NCBI GenBank assembly: GCA_043802745.1
Contig: JAZDKU010000015.1
Location: 1-64,000, forward strand
Source: STD1-80 sp043802745
Lineage (GTDB): Bacteria; Patescibacteriota; Minisyncoccia; Minisyncoccales; CG1-02-41-26
Direction: 5' to 3'
DNA: 64,000 nucleotides
Made by a program: the position numbers and the translations under genes. Position 1 is the first letter of the stretch, and each line of letters opens with the position of its first letter. The notes under the pieces were generated by a model. The model was not told where the DNA came from. It made no database searches and saw only the letters and a program-made list of their open reading frames with translations. Positions 48,997-56,579 of this stretch are shown piece after piece.

Positions 48997-50649
48997 TTAC
49001 ATTTTAGTAGGGGATTCGATGCCTAGGATAGTTAGGCTGTTTTTTATTACGTAGCCAACAGCGGACGTTAAGGCCAAGCGGAATTGTTTTTGTTCTTTGG
49101 TGTCTGCTTTTAAAATTGAAATTTCATTATAAAACAAATTAAAGCTTTGCGATAAGTCAAAAGCATAATTGCAAATAAGATTAGGTGAAAAAGTAACAAC
49201 AGCCTGCTCAATTATTTCTTGAAAATGTAAAAGCTTTTTCAAGAGTATTTTCTCAATTTCCTGCAAGCCACTAAAATCAATTTTGGTAATTTTGACAGTA
49301 GTCGGGCTACCGTTATATTTTTCCAAAACGCTTTGGGTACGAGCAAAAGCATATTGCAAATATGGCCCGGAATTGCCCTTTAAGTTTAAAATTTTATCCC
49401 AGTCAAAAACAATATCTCTTGAATGGTGCTGGCTTAAATCATTGTATTTAACCGCCCCAATGCCAACTTGTTTGGCTAGCTCTTTGTTTTTTTCACCAGA
49501 AAGATCTTCGGCTTTGTCGATAGCCTCTTGCAAAACATCTTCTAGGTGCACGGTATCGCCTCGCCGAGTTGAAAACTTGCCAGTCTTACTGCGCATCAAA
49601 CCGTGGACAATATGCTCAAATTTCACATCTTGAATCCAACCAAGTAAATCAACTGTTTTAAATAACTGCTTAAAATAAAGCGACTGGTCAACTCCAACCT
49701 CGTAGGCAATAATATTGGGCTTCCATTTTTCTAATCTGTATTTAATAGTGGCCAAGTCTCTTAAAAAATAAGTAGTGGCACCATCGGATTTCATCAGCAC
49801 CAAACCTGGAAAAACATTATTTTCAAATTCCACTACCCAAGCGCCCTCGCTCTGCTTTGTTAAATTTTTCTTTTTCATTTCTTCAAAAATACTTTGCATT
49901 TTATCTAAATAAAAACTTTCGCCCAAAGCATTATCAATTTTAACACCAAGCAAATTATAAATTCTATCAAACTCTTTTAAAGAAATTTCCTTGCAAGCCT
50001 GCCAAATTTCTTTAGCTTTTTTATCACCGTCTTCTAATTTTTTAAACCAAGCCCGAGCCTCGTCATTCAGAGCTGGGTTTATTTCTGCCTCTTTATGAAA
50101 CTCTACATAAAGCTGTTCTAATTTTTCTATATTTAACTCCCCAATTCTTAATTCTTGATTCTTAATTCCTAATTCTATTTTATAAATCAGTTTCCCGAAT
50201 TGTGTGCCCCAATCTCCCAAATGGTTATCGCCAATAGTTTTATAGCCCAAAAATTTATATAAATTATAAATCGCTTGGCCAATAATCGTGGAGCGCAAGT
50301 GGCCAATGCCAAATGGCTTGGCAATATTTGGACCAGAATAATCAATAACAATAGTTTTGCCATGGCCGACTTGCGAGGAGCCGTATTTCTCTTTTTGTTT
50401 TAAAATCTGCTTTAAATTTTCCAAAAAATACTCTGGCTTTAAGAAAAAATTTATAAACCCATTGACAACTTCTACTTTTTCGAATAAAGGGCTTGCTTTT
50501 AATTTATCAGCAATTTCTTGGCTGTTTAACTTTTCTTTAATTGCCACATTAGTAGAAAAATCTCCAAAACTAAAATTATCCGGCATATCCACCACCGCTT
50601 TTTTATTGATTGTCTTTTCAATTAAATTTTCTATCTCTTGTTTTAACAT
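48997..50649 (-). CDS. argS: Arginyl-tRNA synthetase
   Basis: The 550-residue class I enzyme has an N-terminal Add1-like domain, HIGH-type KPFGIGHLRSTIIG (about 112-125), the KMSKS-like MRSKTGKFSTRRGD (about 344-357) and a C-terminal anticodon-binding domain (SGPYLQYAFARTQSV). About residues 163-175 (IKNQELRIGELNI) come from a seven-base repeat. It opens the long minus-strand operon that ends with rlmE and faces smpB across a 63-base divergent gap containing a REP-like sequence. Confidence 0.95.
   Translation of the reverse strand: MLKQEIENLIEKTINKKAVVDMPDNFSFGDFSTNVAIKEKLNSQEIADKLKASPLFEKVEVVNGFINFFLKPEYFLENLKQILKQKEKYGSSQVGHGKTIVIDYSGPNIAKPFGIGHLRSTIIGQAIYNLYKFLGYKTIGDNHLGDWGTQFGKLIYKIELGIKNQELRIGELNIEKLEQLYVEFHKEAEINPALNDEARAWFKKLEDGDKKAKEIWQACKEISLKEFDRIYNLLGVKIDNALGESFYLDKMQSIFEEMKKKNLTKQSEGAWVVEFENNVFPGLVLMKSDGATTYFLRDLATIKYRLEKWKPNIIAYEVGVDQSLYFKQLFKTVDLLGWIQDVKFEHIVHGLMRSKTGKFSTRRGDTVHLEDVLQEAIDKAEDLSGEKNKELAKQVGIGAVKYNDLSQHHSRDIVFDWDKILNLKGNSGPYLQYAFARTQSVLEKYNGSPTTVKITKIDFSGLQEIEKILLKKLLHFQEIIEQAVVTFSPNLICNYAFDLSQSFNLFYNEISILKADTKEQKQFRLALTSAVGYVIKNSLTILGIESPTKM
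50142..50178. repeat. Seven-base tandem repeat inside argS (AATTCTT type)
   Basis: Five units encode ELGIKNQELRI in ArgRS. As in ileS and tatD, the unit that would create an in-frame TAA is altered, here to CAA (Gln). Confidence 0.88.
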
Positions 50650-50651
50650 AC

Positions 50652-50673
50652 TTGTGCTGAGCTTGCCGAAGCA
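50652..50673. repeat. REP-like element (CTTCGGCAAGCTCAGCACAA) upstream of argS
   Basis: It lies between the divergent argS and smpB starts. The TTCGGCAAGCTCAG core also forms the first of the two tandem units inside topA at 23768. Confidence 0.7.
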
Positions 50674-50712
50674 TTCTTTATATTATCGTATTTTCTGCTA
50701 AAATCAAAGAAT

Positions 50713-51159
50713 ATGGAACAAACATTGGCAGAAAATAGAAAAGCGTTTTTTGACTATGAAATAATAGAAAAGTATCAAGCAGGCATTATTTTAAACGGTC
50801 AAGAAGTGAAGTCGATTAAAAACGGACGAATTAGCTTGGCAGGAAGTTTTGTTGTTTTAAAAGATAACGAGGTTTTTTTATTAAACGCTGATGTGCCACC
50901 TTACCAGCCAAACAATATCTATGGAGAATACGAAGCAAAACGCTCTCGCAAACTGCTTTTGCAAAAATCAGAAATAAATGAACTTGTTGGCAAAACCAAG
51001 CAAAAAGGGTTGACTATGGTGCCCCTAAAAGTGTATAATCACAAGGGTAAAGTAAAGATAGAGTTTGCCCTATGTAAGGGCAAGCGCAAAGCCGACAAGC
51101 GAGAAAAAATAAAGACCAGGGAAGCTGATAGAGAAATACAAAGAGTGTTAAAATATTAA
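50713..51159 (+). CDS. smpB: SsrA-binding protein SmpB
   Basis: The 148-residue protein has NRKAFFDYEIIEKYQAGIIL (about 7-26) and GQEVKSIKNGRISLAGSFV (about 28-46), then a basic C-terminal tail (KGKRKADKREKIKTREADRE) that enters the mRNA channel. It delivers tmRNA to stalled ribosomes. The ssrA gene lies about 360 bases downstream, with a GIY-YIG gene between, so the trans-translation genes are almost adjacent. Confidence 0.97.
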   Translation: MEQTLAENRKAFFDYEIIEKYQAGIILNGQEVKSIKNGRISLAGSFVVLKDNEVFLLNADVPPYQPNNIYGEYEAKRSRKLLLQKSEINELVGKTKQKGLTMVPLKVYNHKGKVKIEFALCKGKRKADKREKIKTREADREIQRVLKY

Positions 51160-51163
51160 GAGT

Positions 51164-51415
51164 ATGTTTTACACTTATGTAATAAAAAGTAAAAAAGATA
51201 GTAAATTATATGTTGGGCATACAAACGACTTAGTAGCGAGAATAAAAGAACATAATAATGGATTTGTTAAGTCAACGAAATCGAGAAAACCTTTCAAGCT
51301 ACTTTACTATGAAGCTTGTAATATTTTAGAGGACGCAATAAAAAGAGAAAAATCATTAAAAACTGGATTTGGAAGAAGATATCTTAAACAAAGATTAAGT
51401 GATATAAATGTTTAA
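51164..51415 (+). CDS. GIY-YIG nuclease superfamily small protein (UPF0213-like)
   Basis: The 83-residue protein has FYTYVIKSKKDSKLYVGHTN, where TYV and YVG replace GIY and YIG, then DLVARIKEHNNG with the catalytic Arg, and EDAIKREKSLKTG with the Glu. Single-domain GIY-YIG proteins of this size may cut DNA structures. It lies four bases after smpB and immediately before the palindrome and ssrA. Confidence 0.85.
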   Translation: MFYTYVIKSKKDSKLYVGHTNDLVARIKEHNNGFVKSTKSRKPFKLLYYEACNILEDAIKREKSLKTGFGRRYLKQRLSDINV

Positions 51416-51465
51416 GCTTCGCCCATAGCATTTCGCTTGAAAAAAGCTACCTCGTCGTAAGCGGG

Positions 51466-51518
51466 CCCGCCCGCATCGCTACGCGAGCAAGCTCGCTTGC
51501 GAAGCGTTGCGGGCGGGG
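51466..51518. repeat. GC-rich palindrome overlapping the 5' end of ssrA
   Basis: CCCGCCCGCATCGCT and AGCGTTGCGGGCGGG form arms with one mismatch, with an inner GCAAGC-TC-GCTTGC hairpin. Its right end overlaps the first four G bases of the tmRNA acceptor stem, so it may be partly transcribed or processed away. Confidence 0.75.
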
Positions 51519-51877
51519 ATGACAGCTTTGACAATTATGGCTTATTTAATAAGCAAGCCGAGCTCCAAAATCTCGCAAAACTTTTGGAAAACCATAAGTG
51601 CTACATACACCTATGAACCAGCTTACGCATTAGCATAAGCCTGTCTAGCCTTTAAGGCTGGGCCATCTCGCCTGTTGATTCCTAATAAACAGGACGGGGT
51701 GACAAATTATTAGGATTGGCAAATAGCCCTCCCAAACTATTTGCTGAAAAATTTGGGATCGAAGCTTAAAATTTTTGTTATTTTTATATTTTGGGCTTTT
51801 AAACTTTTAAAATAACTAAGCTTGTAGTATTGTTAAGTAAATCGTTTTTGGACGAGAGTTCAATCTCTCCATCTCCA
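51515..51877 (+). ncRNA. ssrA: tmRNA (transfer-messenger RNA)
   Basis: The 5' end GGGGATG pairs with CATCTCC at the 3' end (51870-51876; one G-T pair), and the T-arm GAGAGTTCAATCTCTC precedes it. The resume codon is probably GCT at 51600; the tag then reads ATYTYEPAYALA followed by TAA at 51636, the expected Ala-Leu-Ala ending. Hairpins after the tag suit the pseudoknot domains. CCA is not encoded (ACCC follows). It lies next to smpB, its protein partner. Confidence 0.88.
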
Positions 51878-51976
51878 CCCCGTTAGAAACTGCTATTTAT
51901 TTATAACAGTTTGTAAAAATAGAAAAATTAAGCAACTCCGAAACGAAACTAGAAATCCATACAGTTTCTAACGGGG
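51878..51976. mobile_element. MITE-like unit: perfect 15-base inverted ends at the 3' end of ssrA
   Basis: CCCCGTTAGAAACTG (51878-51892) and CAGTTTCTAACGGGG (51962-51976) are exact complements 69 bases apart. TCCAC stands on both sides (51874-51878 and 51977-51981), consistent with a duplicated target. No open frame lies inside. The ends match the smaller repeat near tRNA-Ser (11866-11894). It sits exactly at the end of the tmRNA gene, a usual integration target. Confidence 0.7.
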
Positions 51977-51994
51977 TCCACCACAATAAATTTC

Positions 51995-52507
51995 TTGCAA
52001 AAAAGAATTTTAATCAACAATCAAATAAAAGCTCCTAATGTTCGTTTGATTAACGAAAAAGGAGAAATGCTTGGCATTGTTACCTTGCAGCAGGCATTAA
52101 TAAAAGCCCATGAGGCAAATCTGGATTTAATAGAAATATCGGAAAAAACTGTTCCGCCAATTTGCAAAATTTCTGATTATGGAAAATTTTCCTATCAGCA
52201 AGGCAAAAAAGAAAAAAAAATGAGCAAGGGCCAAAAAGCTGGGGAGATAAAGGGCATAAGGCTAAGCTTTGCCATTTCACCCCATGATATAGAAACAAGA
52301 TCAAAAGCTGTTGAAAAATTTTTAAAAACCGGGTATAAAGTAAGAGTTGAAATGGTGCTACGGGGCAGAGAAAAGGGCTTGGCTGAATTTGCCAAACAAA
52401 AATTATTAAAATTTTTAGATGTTCTTCGGGCCACCACTCCTATTAAAATTGAAAGGGAGTTAAAGATGGAGGCAAGAGGATGGACGATGATTATTACAAA
52501 ACTATGA
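51995..52507 (+). CDS. infC: Translation initiation factor IF-3
   Basis: The 170-residue protein matches IF-3: NNQIKAPNVRLINEKGEMLG (N-terminal domain), LDLIEISEKTVPPICKISDY, then EIKGIRLSFAISPHDIETRS and the C-terminal domain ending EARGWTMIITKL. It prevents premature 50S joining. No ATG or GTG starts it; the best candidate is TTG at 51995, though AUA at 51986 is also possible. Non-AUG starts are known in infC, where IF-3 limits its own synthesis. It heads infC-rpmI-rplT, whose ATG starts overlap or follow closely. Confidence 0.93.
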   Translation: MQKRILINNQIKAPNVRLINEKGEMLGIVTLQQALIKAHEANLDLIEISEKTVPPICKISDYGKFSYQQGKKEKKMSKGQKAGEIKGIRLSFAISPHDIETRSKAVEKFLKTGYKVRVEMVLRGREKGLAEFAKQKLLKFLDVLRATTPIKIERELKMEARGWTMIITKL

Positions 52508-52695
52508 AAACAAGAAAGGCCTTGATGAAGAGGTTTAAAATTACGAAAAACGGAAAGGTTTTAAGAAAGGTTGGTGGACAAAATCACTACCGAGCTAAAA
52601 AAACCGGCAAACAAATTCGCCAAAAGCGAAACTGGATTGCGTTGCACCCAAGTATTGTGAAAAGAATAAAGAAGGCCGGGCTTAAATTAAGATAA
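52504..52695 (+). CDS. rpmI: Ribosomal protein bL35
   Basis: The 63-residue protein, from the ATG at 52504 that overlaps the infC TGA (ATGA), reads MKTRKALMKRFKITKNGKVL and ends IKKAGLKLR, which is typical bL35. The upstream extension of the frame (DDDYYKT) lies inside infC and is not used. It is a 50S protein. Confidence 0.95.
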   Translation: MKTRKALMKRFKITKNGKVLRKVGGQNHYRAKKTGKQIRQKRNWIALHPSIVKRIKKAGLKLR

Positions 52696-52699
52696 ATTT

Positions 52700-53047
52700 A
52701 TGGTAAGAATAAAAAGAGGAACAATCGCCCATAAGCGCAGACGACATTTGTTGGAAAATACAAAGGGTTTTAAATGGGGTAGAAAATCAAAATTCAGCCA
52801 GGCCAAACAAGCCATGCAAAAGGCCTGGACTTATGCCTATCGAGATAGAAAGAAAAACAAATCCAACCGCCGGGCTTTGTGGCAAATAAACATTAACGCA
52901 GCTGTTAGGCATTTTGGCCTTTCATACAGCAAGTTTATTGCTGGCCTAAAAAAGAATGGCATTGAGCTTGATAGAAAGGTTTTAGCCCAACTAGCCAAAG
53001 ACCAACCTGAAATTTTTGAAAAAATCGTTGAGAAAGCTAAATCCTAG
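52700..53047 (+). CDS. rplT: Ribosomal protein bL20
   Basis: The 115-residue protein begins VRIKRGTIAHKRRRHLLENT and contains the AWTYAYRDRKKNKSNRRALW and INAAVRHFGLSYSKFIAGLK segments of bL20. It binds 23S rRNA early in 50S assembly and, in several bacteria, represses its own operon. It follows rpmI by four bases. Confidence 0.97.
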   Translation: MVRIKRGTIAHKRRRHLLENTKGFKWGRKSKFSQAKQAMQKAWTYAYRDRKKNKSNRRALWQININAAVRHFGLSYSKFIAGLKKNGIELDRKVLAQLAKDQPEIFEKIVEKAKS

Positions 53048-53080
53048 ATTTACGATTCAAGATTCATGATTCAAGAATAG
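53047..53080. repeat. Seven-base-period repeat after rplT
   Basis: Units TTTACGA, TTCAAGA, TTCATGA and TTCAAGA begin in the rplT stop codon and precede the terminator. Confidence 0.75.
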
Positions 53081-53097
53081 AAAATTATAATTAAAAG

Positions 53098-53140
53098 CTC
53101 CCCGGCCCATCCGCCAACTGGCGGAGCCAGGGAGTTTTAG
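53098..53140. terminator. Terminator after rplT, built on TCCGCCAACTGGCGGA
   Basis: CTCCC/GGGAG and GGC/GCC arms surround TCCGCC-AACT-GGCGGA, followed by TTTTAGTTT on the plus strand. The same TCCGCCAACTGGCGGA core also sits inside the palindrome at 60863-60912, so a repeat has been used as terminator. Confidence 0.8.
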
Positions 53141-53179
53141 TTTAAGTTATTTAGTAAATTTAAAAGTTGCCAAAATTTA

Positions 53180-54115
53180 TTATTGAAATGGCATCGTAAA
53201 TTTAAAAGAATCGACCATACTTTGAAAAACTTTTTTCGCTTGCGTGCCGTTATAGGTTATACAAAACAATAAATATTTATTGCCATCAAAAAAGCAATAA
53301 CCTCCGTCTGGCCCGCCTAAATCAGCCCAGCCCCCTATTTTCACCGCATCAAAGCCAGCCACAGCGTAGTCACGGGTTATCTGTATGCCGCCGAGATATT
53401 TTACAGCGTCTGATAGTGAAGAAGTGGCGTTTAATGTCCTTATATAATATCCAGAAACGACAATAGTATTTTCCAAGCTATCGCTTGGAGTAAAAATGGT
53501 TTTATAAGATGATATTTGAGCGCTTGGATCATCGACTCTGTTAATATCATACAGCCTCCAAGTAGTGGGAAAATTAATGCTAAAATTATAGTTTTTGTTA
53601 TCATACGCTAACCAGCCCTCAGAGTACTTGCTGGTGGTGTATGTTGTACAATCTTTCGGGCAATTGCACTGATTTTCGCCCTTGCCACAGACCCCATTAC
53701 CACAAGCCGCACAAGTATTTTTCACTGGATCCATCGCCAAACTACTCAAGAAGTCTGGTAGACAACTATAACTAATTGAACCATCTGCATTTTTCCATAT
53801 ATCATAACCAGATACGATTAAATTTAACCCTGAACAGCAAATAGAACCGTCTTTCCATCTCTCTCCCTCTTTTACGCAATTGCCTTGGCTTACGGCGTTA
53901 TCGGATTGATCATTTTTTTGAAGCATTTGTTTCTGCAACGAAGTTATTTGCTGTTGCAAAGAATCGGCTATTTGATTGGCAGTATTCCTTTGCCACAATA
54001 AAACACCAACTAATGCGATTACTAAAACTAACAAGATAACTGGCCAAAGGGGCTTGATGCTTTTTTGGCTTAGCTGTTGAGCCGAACTTGGCTGACTAAA
54101 ATTTTGTTGGTCCAT
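53180..54115 (-). CDS. Membrane-anchored surface protein with Cys-rich module, unknown
   Basis: From ATG at 54115 (MDQQNFSQPSSAQQLSQKSI) the protein has 311 residues. A membrane helix (LWPVILLVLVIALVGVLLW) follows, then a coiled-coil-like Gln-rich stretch (about 48-70), and a Cys-rich part with CAACGNGVCGKGENQCNCPK before KDC, the CGNGxCxxGExxxxCxxDC motif common in secreted Patescibacteria proteins. The C-terminal 140 residues look like a soluble beta domain (NFSINFPTTWRLYDI-type). The longer frame to 54199 overlaps the next gene and is not used. Confidence 0.7.
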   Translation of the reverse strand: MDQQNFSQPSSAQQLSQKSIKPLWPVILLVLVIALVGVLLWQRNTANQIADSLQQQITSLQKQMLQKNDQSDNAVSQGNCVKEGERWKDGSICCSGLNLIVSGYDIWKNADGSISYSCLPDFLSSLAMDPVKNTCAACGNGVCGKGENQCNCPKDCTTYTTSKYSEGWLAYDNKNYNFSINFPTTWRLYDINRVDDPSAQISSYKTIFTPSDSLENTIVVSGYYIRTLNATSSLSDAVKYLGGIQITRDYAVAGFDAVKIGGWADLGGPDGGYCFFDGNKYLLFCITYNGTQAKKVFQSMVDSFKFTMPFQ

Positions 54116-54131
54116 ATGATTTGATTGCTTG

Positions 54132-54920
54132 TTAAAACGCCCTAAAAGAAAGAAGAATTTTTTGCAATAATTTATCAGCATCAATATCAGAAATCGCATT
54201 TGGGCCTGTTGGGTCAGTCCGTAAGTAGCCTAAATAAAAATTATTATTATTCATTGTTGGCATACTAAAGCATGCGTAACGGATTCCGTCCGAACATCGG
54301 TCTAACAATGGCTTCGGATGAGATCTTTTATACTCAGAGGCACATTGATCATCTTGCCTAATAGCAGAAGTAATTTTTGAGCCATCGCCATTAATTTTAT
54401 AATCTATATTACAGTATTCCATGCCAAATCCTAAGGGATTAGCATACAAAACAAATTTTATTTGGCTTGTTGGAAAAGAGTTATTAAAAAATTCTATATT
54501 TTGAAACGCAATAGTATCTTGCGTGGTTGTTGGCAGGGTATTCTTTATACCCCACTGCTCGGGGTAACTTATTTCAAAACCGTAAGCTTCATTTCTGTAA
54601 GTCTGGGTAAGGGGATACTTTTCCTCCTTGTCTTGCACGGTAATCTTGATTTCTTTGCTTTTAATGAGAGTACTTACCTGATTCGCAACGTAAGCAATTT
54701 TTCCTTGGAGTTTGCTAATTATTGAACCAGATGACTTATTTTGCCAAAAGTAAACTCCTCCCCCAACAATTATAGCTGTAAAAATCATTAGCATCACCAC
54801 CCAAAATGGTCGCACACCTGTTCTGTTTGGTTCGGAATTTATAATAACATTCGGCTGTTCTTCTTCTAGATGCTCCGCATCTAATTGATCAGTAAATTGA
54901 TTTTCAAACCTTTGTCCCAT
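54132..54920 (-). CDS. Membrane-anchored protein with PsbP/MOG1-like soluble domain, unknown
   Basis: The 262-residue protein has an acidic N-terminus, one membrane helix (FWVVMLMIFTAIIVGGGVYFW, about 39-59) and an extracytoplasmic domain with YGFEISYPEQWGI (about 122-134), a pattern also present in the neighbouring gene (YNFSINFPTTWRLY). The two genes probably share a related beta domain despite low overall identity. It follows capA by five bases and precedes the previous gene by 16. Confidence 0.65.
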   Translation of the reverse strand: MGQRFENQFTDQLDAEHLEEEQPNVIINSEPNRTGVRPFWVVMLMIFTAIIVGGGVYFWQNKSSGSIISKLQGKIAYVANQVSTLIKSKEIKITVQDKEEKYPLTQTYRNEAYGFEISYPEQWGIKNTLPTTTQDTIAFQNIEFFNNSFPTSQIKFVLYANPLGFGMEYCNIDYKINGDGSKITSAIRQDDQCASEYKRSHPKPLLDRCSDGIRYACFSMPTMNNNNFYLGYLRTDPTGPNAISDIDADKLLQKILLSFRAF

Positions 54921-54925
54921 ATGAT

Positions 54926-55933
54926 TTATTCCACTACCAGCTCTGGCTGGTAGTATTTATTTAATCTTACTTTTTCTAACACAACATTGTCAATTTTTTT
55001 ATTTTTTATTTCTACTCGCAAAAGCCCGCCTTCCATTGTTTCTTTAGAAAAATACTGGTCAAAAACAAAATTGCCCAAAGAATAAGCAATCCAACCATTA
55101 TTATATTTTTCTAATGGCTCAACCACATGCGGATGATGACCAATTATTAAATCCGCTCCTGAATCAATGGCCATTTTACCAAACTCTTTTTGAAAAGCGT
55201 TAGACAATGGCTGATATTCTGTTCCTGCGTGAATTGAAACAGCCAAAATATCAACCTGCTTTTTACTTTGGCTAATTATCTCTTTTATTTTAGAAAAATC
55301 TTCACCAACCCAAGCCATGCCAATTTTGCCGTCCCCAACTTTCCAGCTATTTGGGCTAAAATTTTCAAACCCTAAAAAACCAACTTTAGTTCCTTGAATT
55401 TCTTTTATTCTCAAACTAAATGCTTCCTGCTCGTTTAGCCCTGCCCCAACATAGTCAATGCCAGCTTTTTGCAAATTAGCCATTGTATCAGCTAGAGCCA
55501 CAGCTTGATAATCAAACATATGATTATTAGCAATTGACAAAATATCAAAGCCAGCATTTTTTAAAGCCAAAGTTGAAGTTGGAGAAAATCGAAAAGAATA
55601 AATACTGCCAACCTTAATACCACGGCTTGAAATTGGCCCCTCTAAATTGCCAAAAAGAATATCAGCCTGACTTAAATAATCTTTTATATTAGCAAAAGCA
55701 AAGTTAAAATCACCTTTACCATATTTATCAATCATATACTTAACAGCCCTCTCAAGCATAATATCCCCCACAGCCATTAAAATAATCGGCTGGGTATCTT
55801 TTGCGAGGCCAGCGGGACTAATATTTGCAGACAAAATAGAAACTTCTGATTTTTTTGCATAAATAAAAAAACCAGCCACCAAAAAACACGCTCCAAATAG
55901 AATCCAAAATATTAGGGCTAAAAATCTTTTCAT
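54926..55933 (-). CDS. CapA-family protein, metallophosphoesterase fold
   Basis: The 335-residue protein has an N-terminal membrane helix (IFWILFGACFLVAGFFIY), then ILMAVGDIMLERAVKYM, NLEGPISSRG, SIANNHMFDY, VSIHAGTEYQP and IIGHHPHVVEPLEKYNNG. These are the metal-binding blocks of CapA proteins, which assist poly-gamma-glutamate or capsule production. No CapB/CapC partner is nearby, so its role in this surface locus is unclear. Its ATG overlaps the stop of the 50-residue peptide gene by one base (TAATG). A stop-overlapping hairpin (ACTACCAGC/GCTGGTAGT) ends the gene. Confidence 0.88.
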   Translation of the reverse strand: MKRFLALIFWILFGACFLVAGFFIYAKKSEVSILSANISPAGLAKDTQPIILMAVGDIMLERAVKYMIDKYGKGDFNFAFANIKDYLSQADILFGNLEGPISSRGIKVGSIYSFRFSPTSTLALKNAGFDILSIANNHMFDYQAVALADTMANLQKAGIDYVGAGLNEQEAFSLRIKEIQGTKVGFLGFENFSPNSWKVGDGKIGMAWVGEDFSKIKEIISQSKKQVDILAVSIHAGTEYQPLSNAFQKEFGKMAIDSGADLIIGHHPHVVEPLEKYNNGWIAYSLGNFVFDQYFSKETMEGGLLRVEIKNKKIDNVVLEKVRLNKYYQPELVVE

Positions 55934-56085
55934 TAAAACACTTTAGAAGAAATAAACCACATAAGCAATATGCCCCCAATACCAATAAGCACCCAAGTCA
56001 AGCTAATCTTTTGAGGTGGCTCTACTGGAATTGGCGTTTGCTCTTGAGTGGGCGGTTGATTTGTGTTTTGTTCTGCTGTTACCAT
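55933..56085 (-). CDS. Small 50-residue single-pass membrane peptide, unknown
   Basis: This short frame starts MVTAEQNTNQPPTQEQTPIP, is Pro/Gln/Thr-rich for about 27 residues, and has one membrane helix (LTWVLIGIGGILLMWFI) and a SSKVF tail. It overlaps the pilin-like gene by seven bases at its start and CapA by one base at its stop (TAATG), so it is strongly coupled to both. This supports a real gene although it is shorter than most annotation cut-offs. Function unknown; a small membrane partner of the pilin is possible. Confidence 0.6.
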   Translation of the reverse strand: MVTAEQNTNQPPTQEQTPIPVEPPQKISLTWVLIGIGGILLMWFISSKVF

Positions 56086-56579
56086 AAAAATGATTTTAAA
56101 ATAGAAATAAATGCCTTAGCAAATAAGAAAATGGCTAAGCCAATGGAGGCCCAAATAATTATTTGCTTGCCTTTGGTTGACCTTTTTGAGTCCCCGGCCG
56201 CCGTGAGCATATAAAACGCGCCAAGTAAAATCATCAAAGGCGCCACCACCAAGGCTATAACCAATGCCCAATTTGAAACTTTATTAACAAGGTCTTTAAT
56301 TTCTTTATTAGAAGAAAAAGAACAATAAGTAATTTTATTAGGATCTTTGCATTGACCATAGTCACCCGAAAAGATCGGCTTGTCATCCGTGCCACCTTGT
56401 TTGCATGGATTATCACCATCGCTTTTGGACCCCACACAATCAGCACCACTTATGCAGTTAGTTTTTACACAACAAGGATAGCAAATCCCCTGATTTCCAG
56501 CTTTGGCAAAATTAGACCAAAAGCTAAAAACTAAAACTGCTAATAAAATTACTGAATAAAATTTTAGTACTTTTTTCAT
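56079..56579 (-). CDS. VirB2/TrbC-like pilin protein with Cys-rich N-terminus
   Basis: The 166-residue protein has a signal-like helix (VILLAVLVFSFWSNFAKA), a Cys-rich mature start (GICYPCCVKTNCISGADCVG), and a C-terminal pair of helices (NWALVIALVVAPLMILLGAF and IIIWASIGLAIFLFAKAF) separated by the loop YMLTAAGDSKRSTKGKQ. This two-helix tail matches the VirB2/TrbC pilin arrangement, and it is nearly the same as the tail of the giant neighbour. It overlaps the giant gene by four bases (ATGA). No other type IV secretion genes are in the window. Confidence 0.72.
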   Translation of the reverse strand: MKKVLKFYSVILLAVLVFSFWSNFAKAGNQGICYPCCVKTNCISGADCVGSKSDGDNPCKQGGTDDKPIFSGDYGQCKDPNKITYCSFSSNKEIKDLVNKVSNWALVIALVVAPLMILLGAFYMLTAAGDSKRSTKGKQIIIWASIGLAIFLFAKAFISILKSFLW

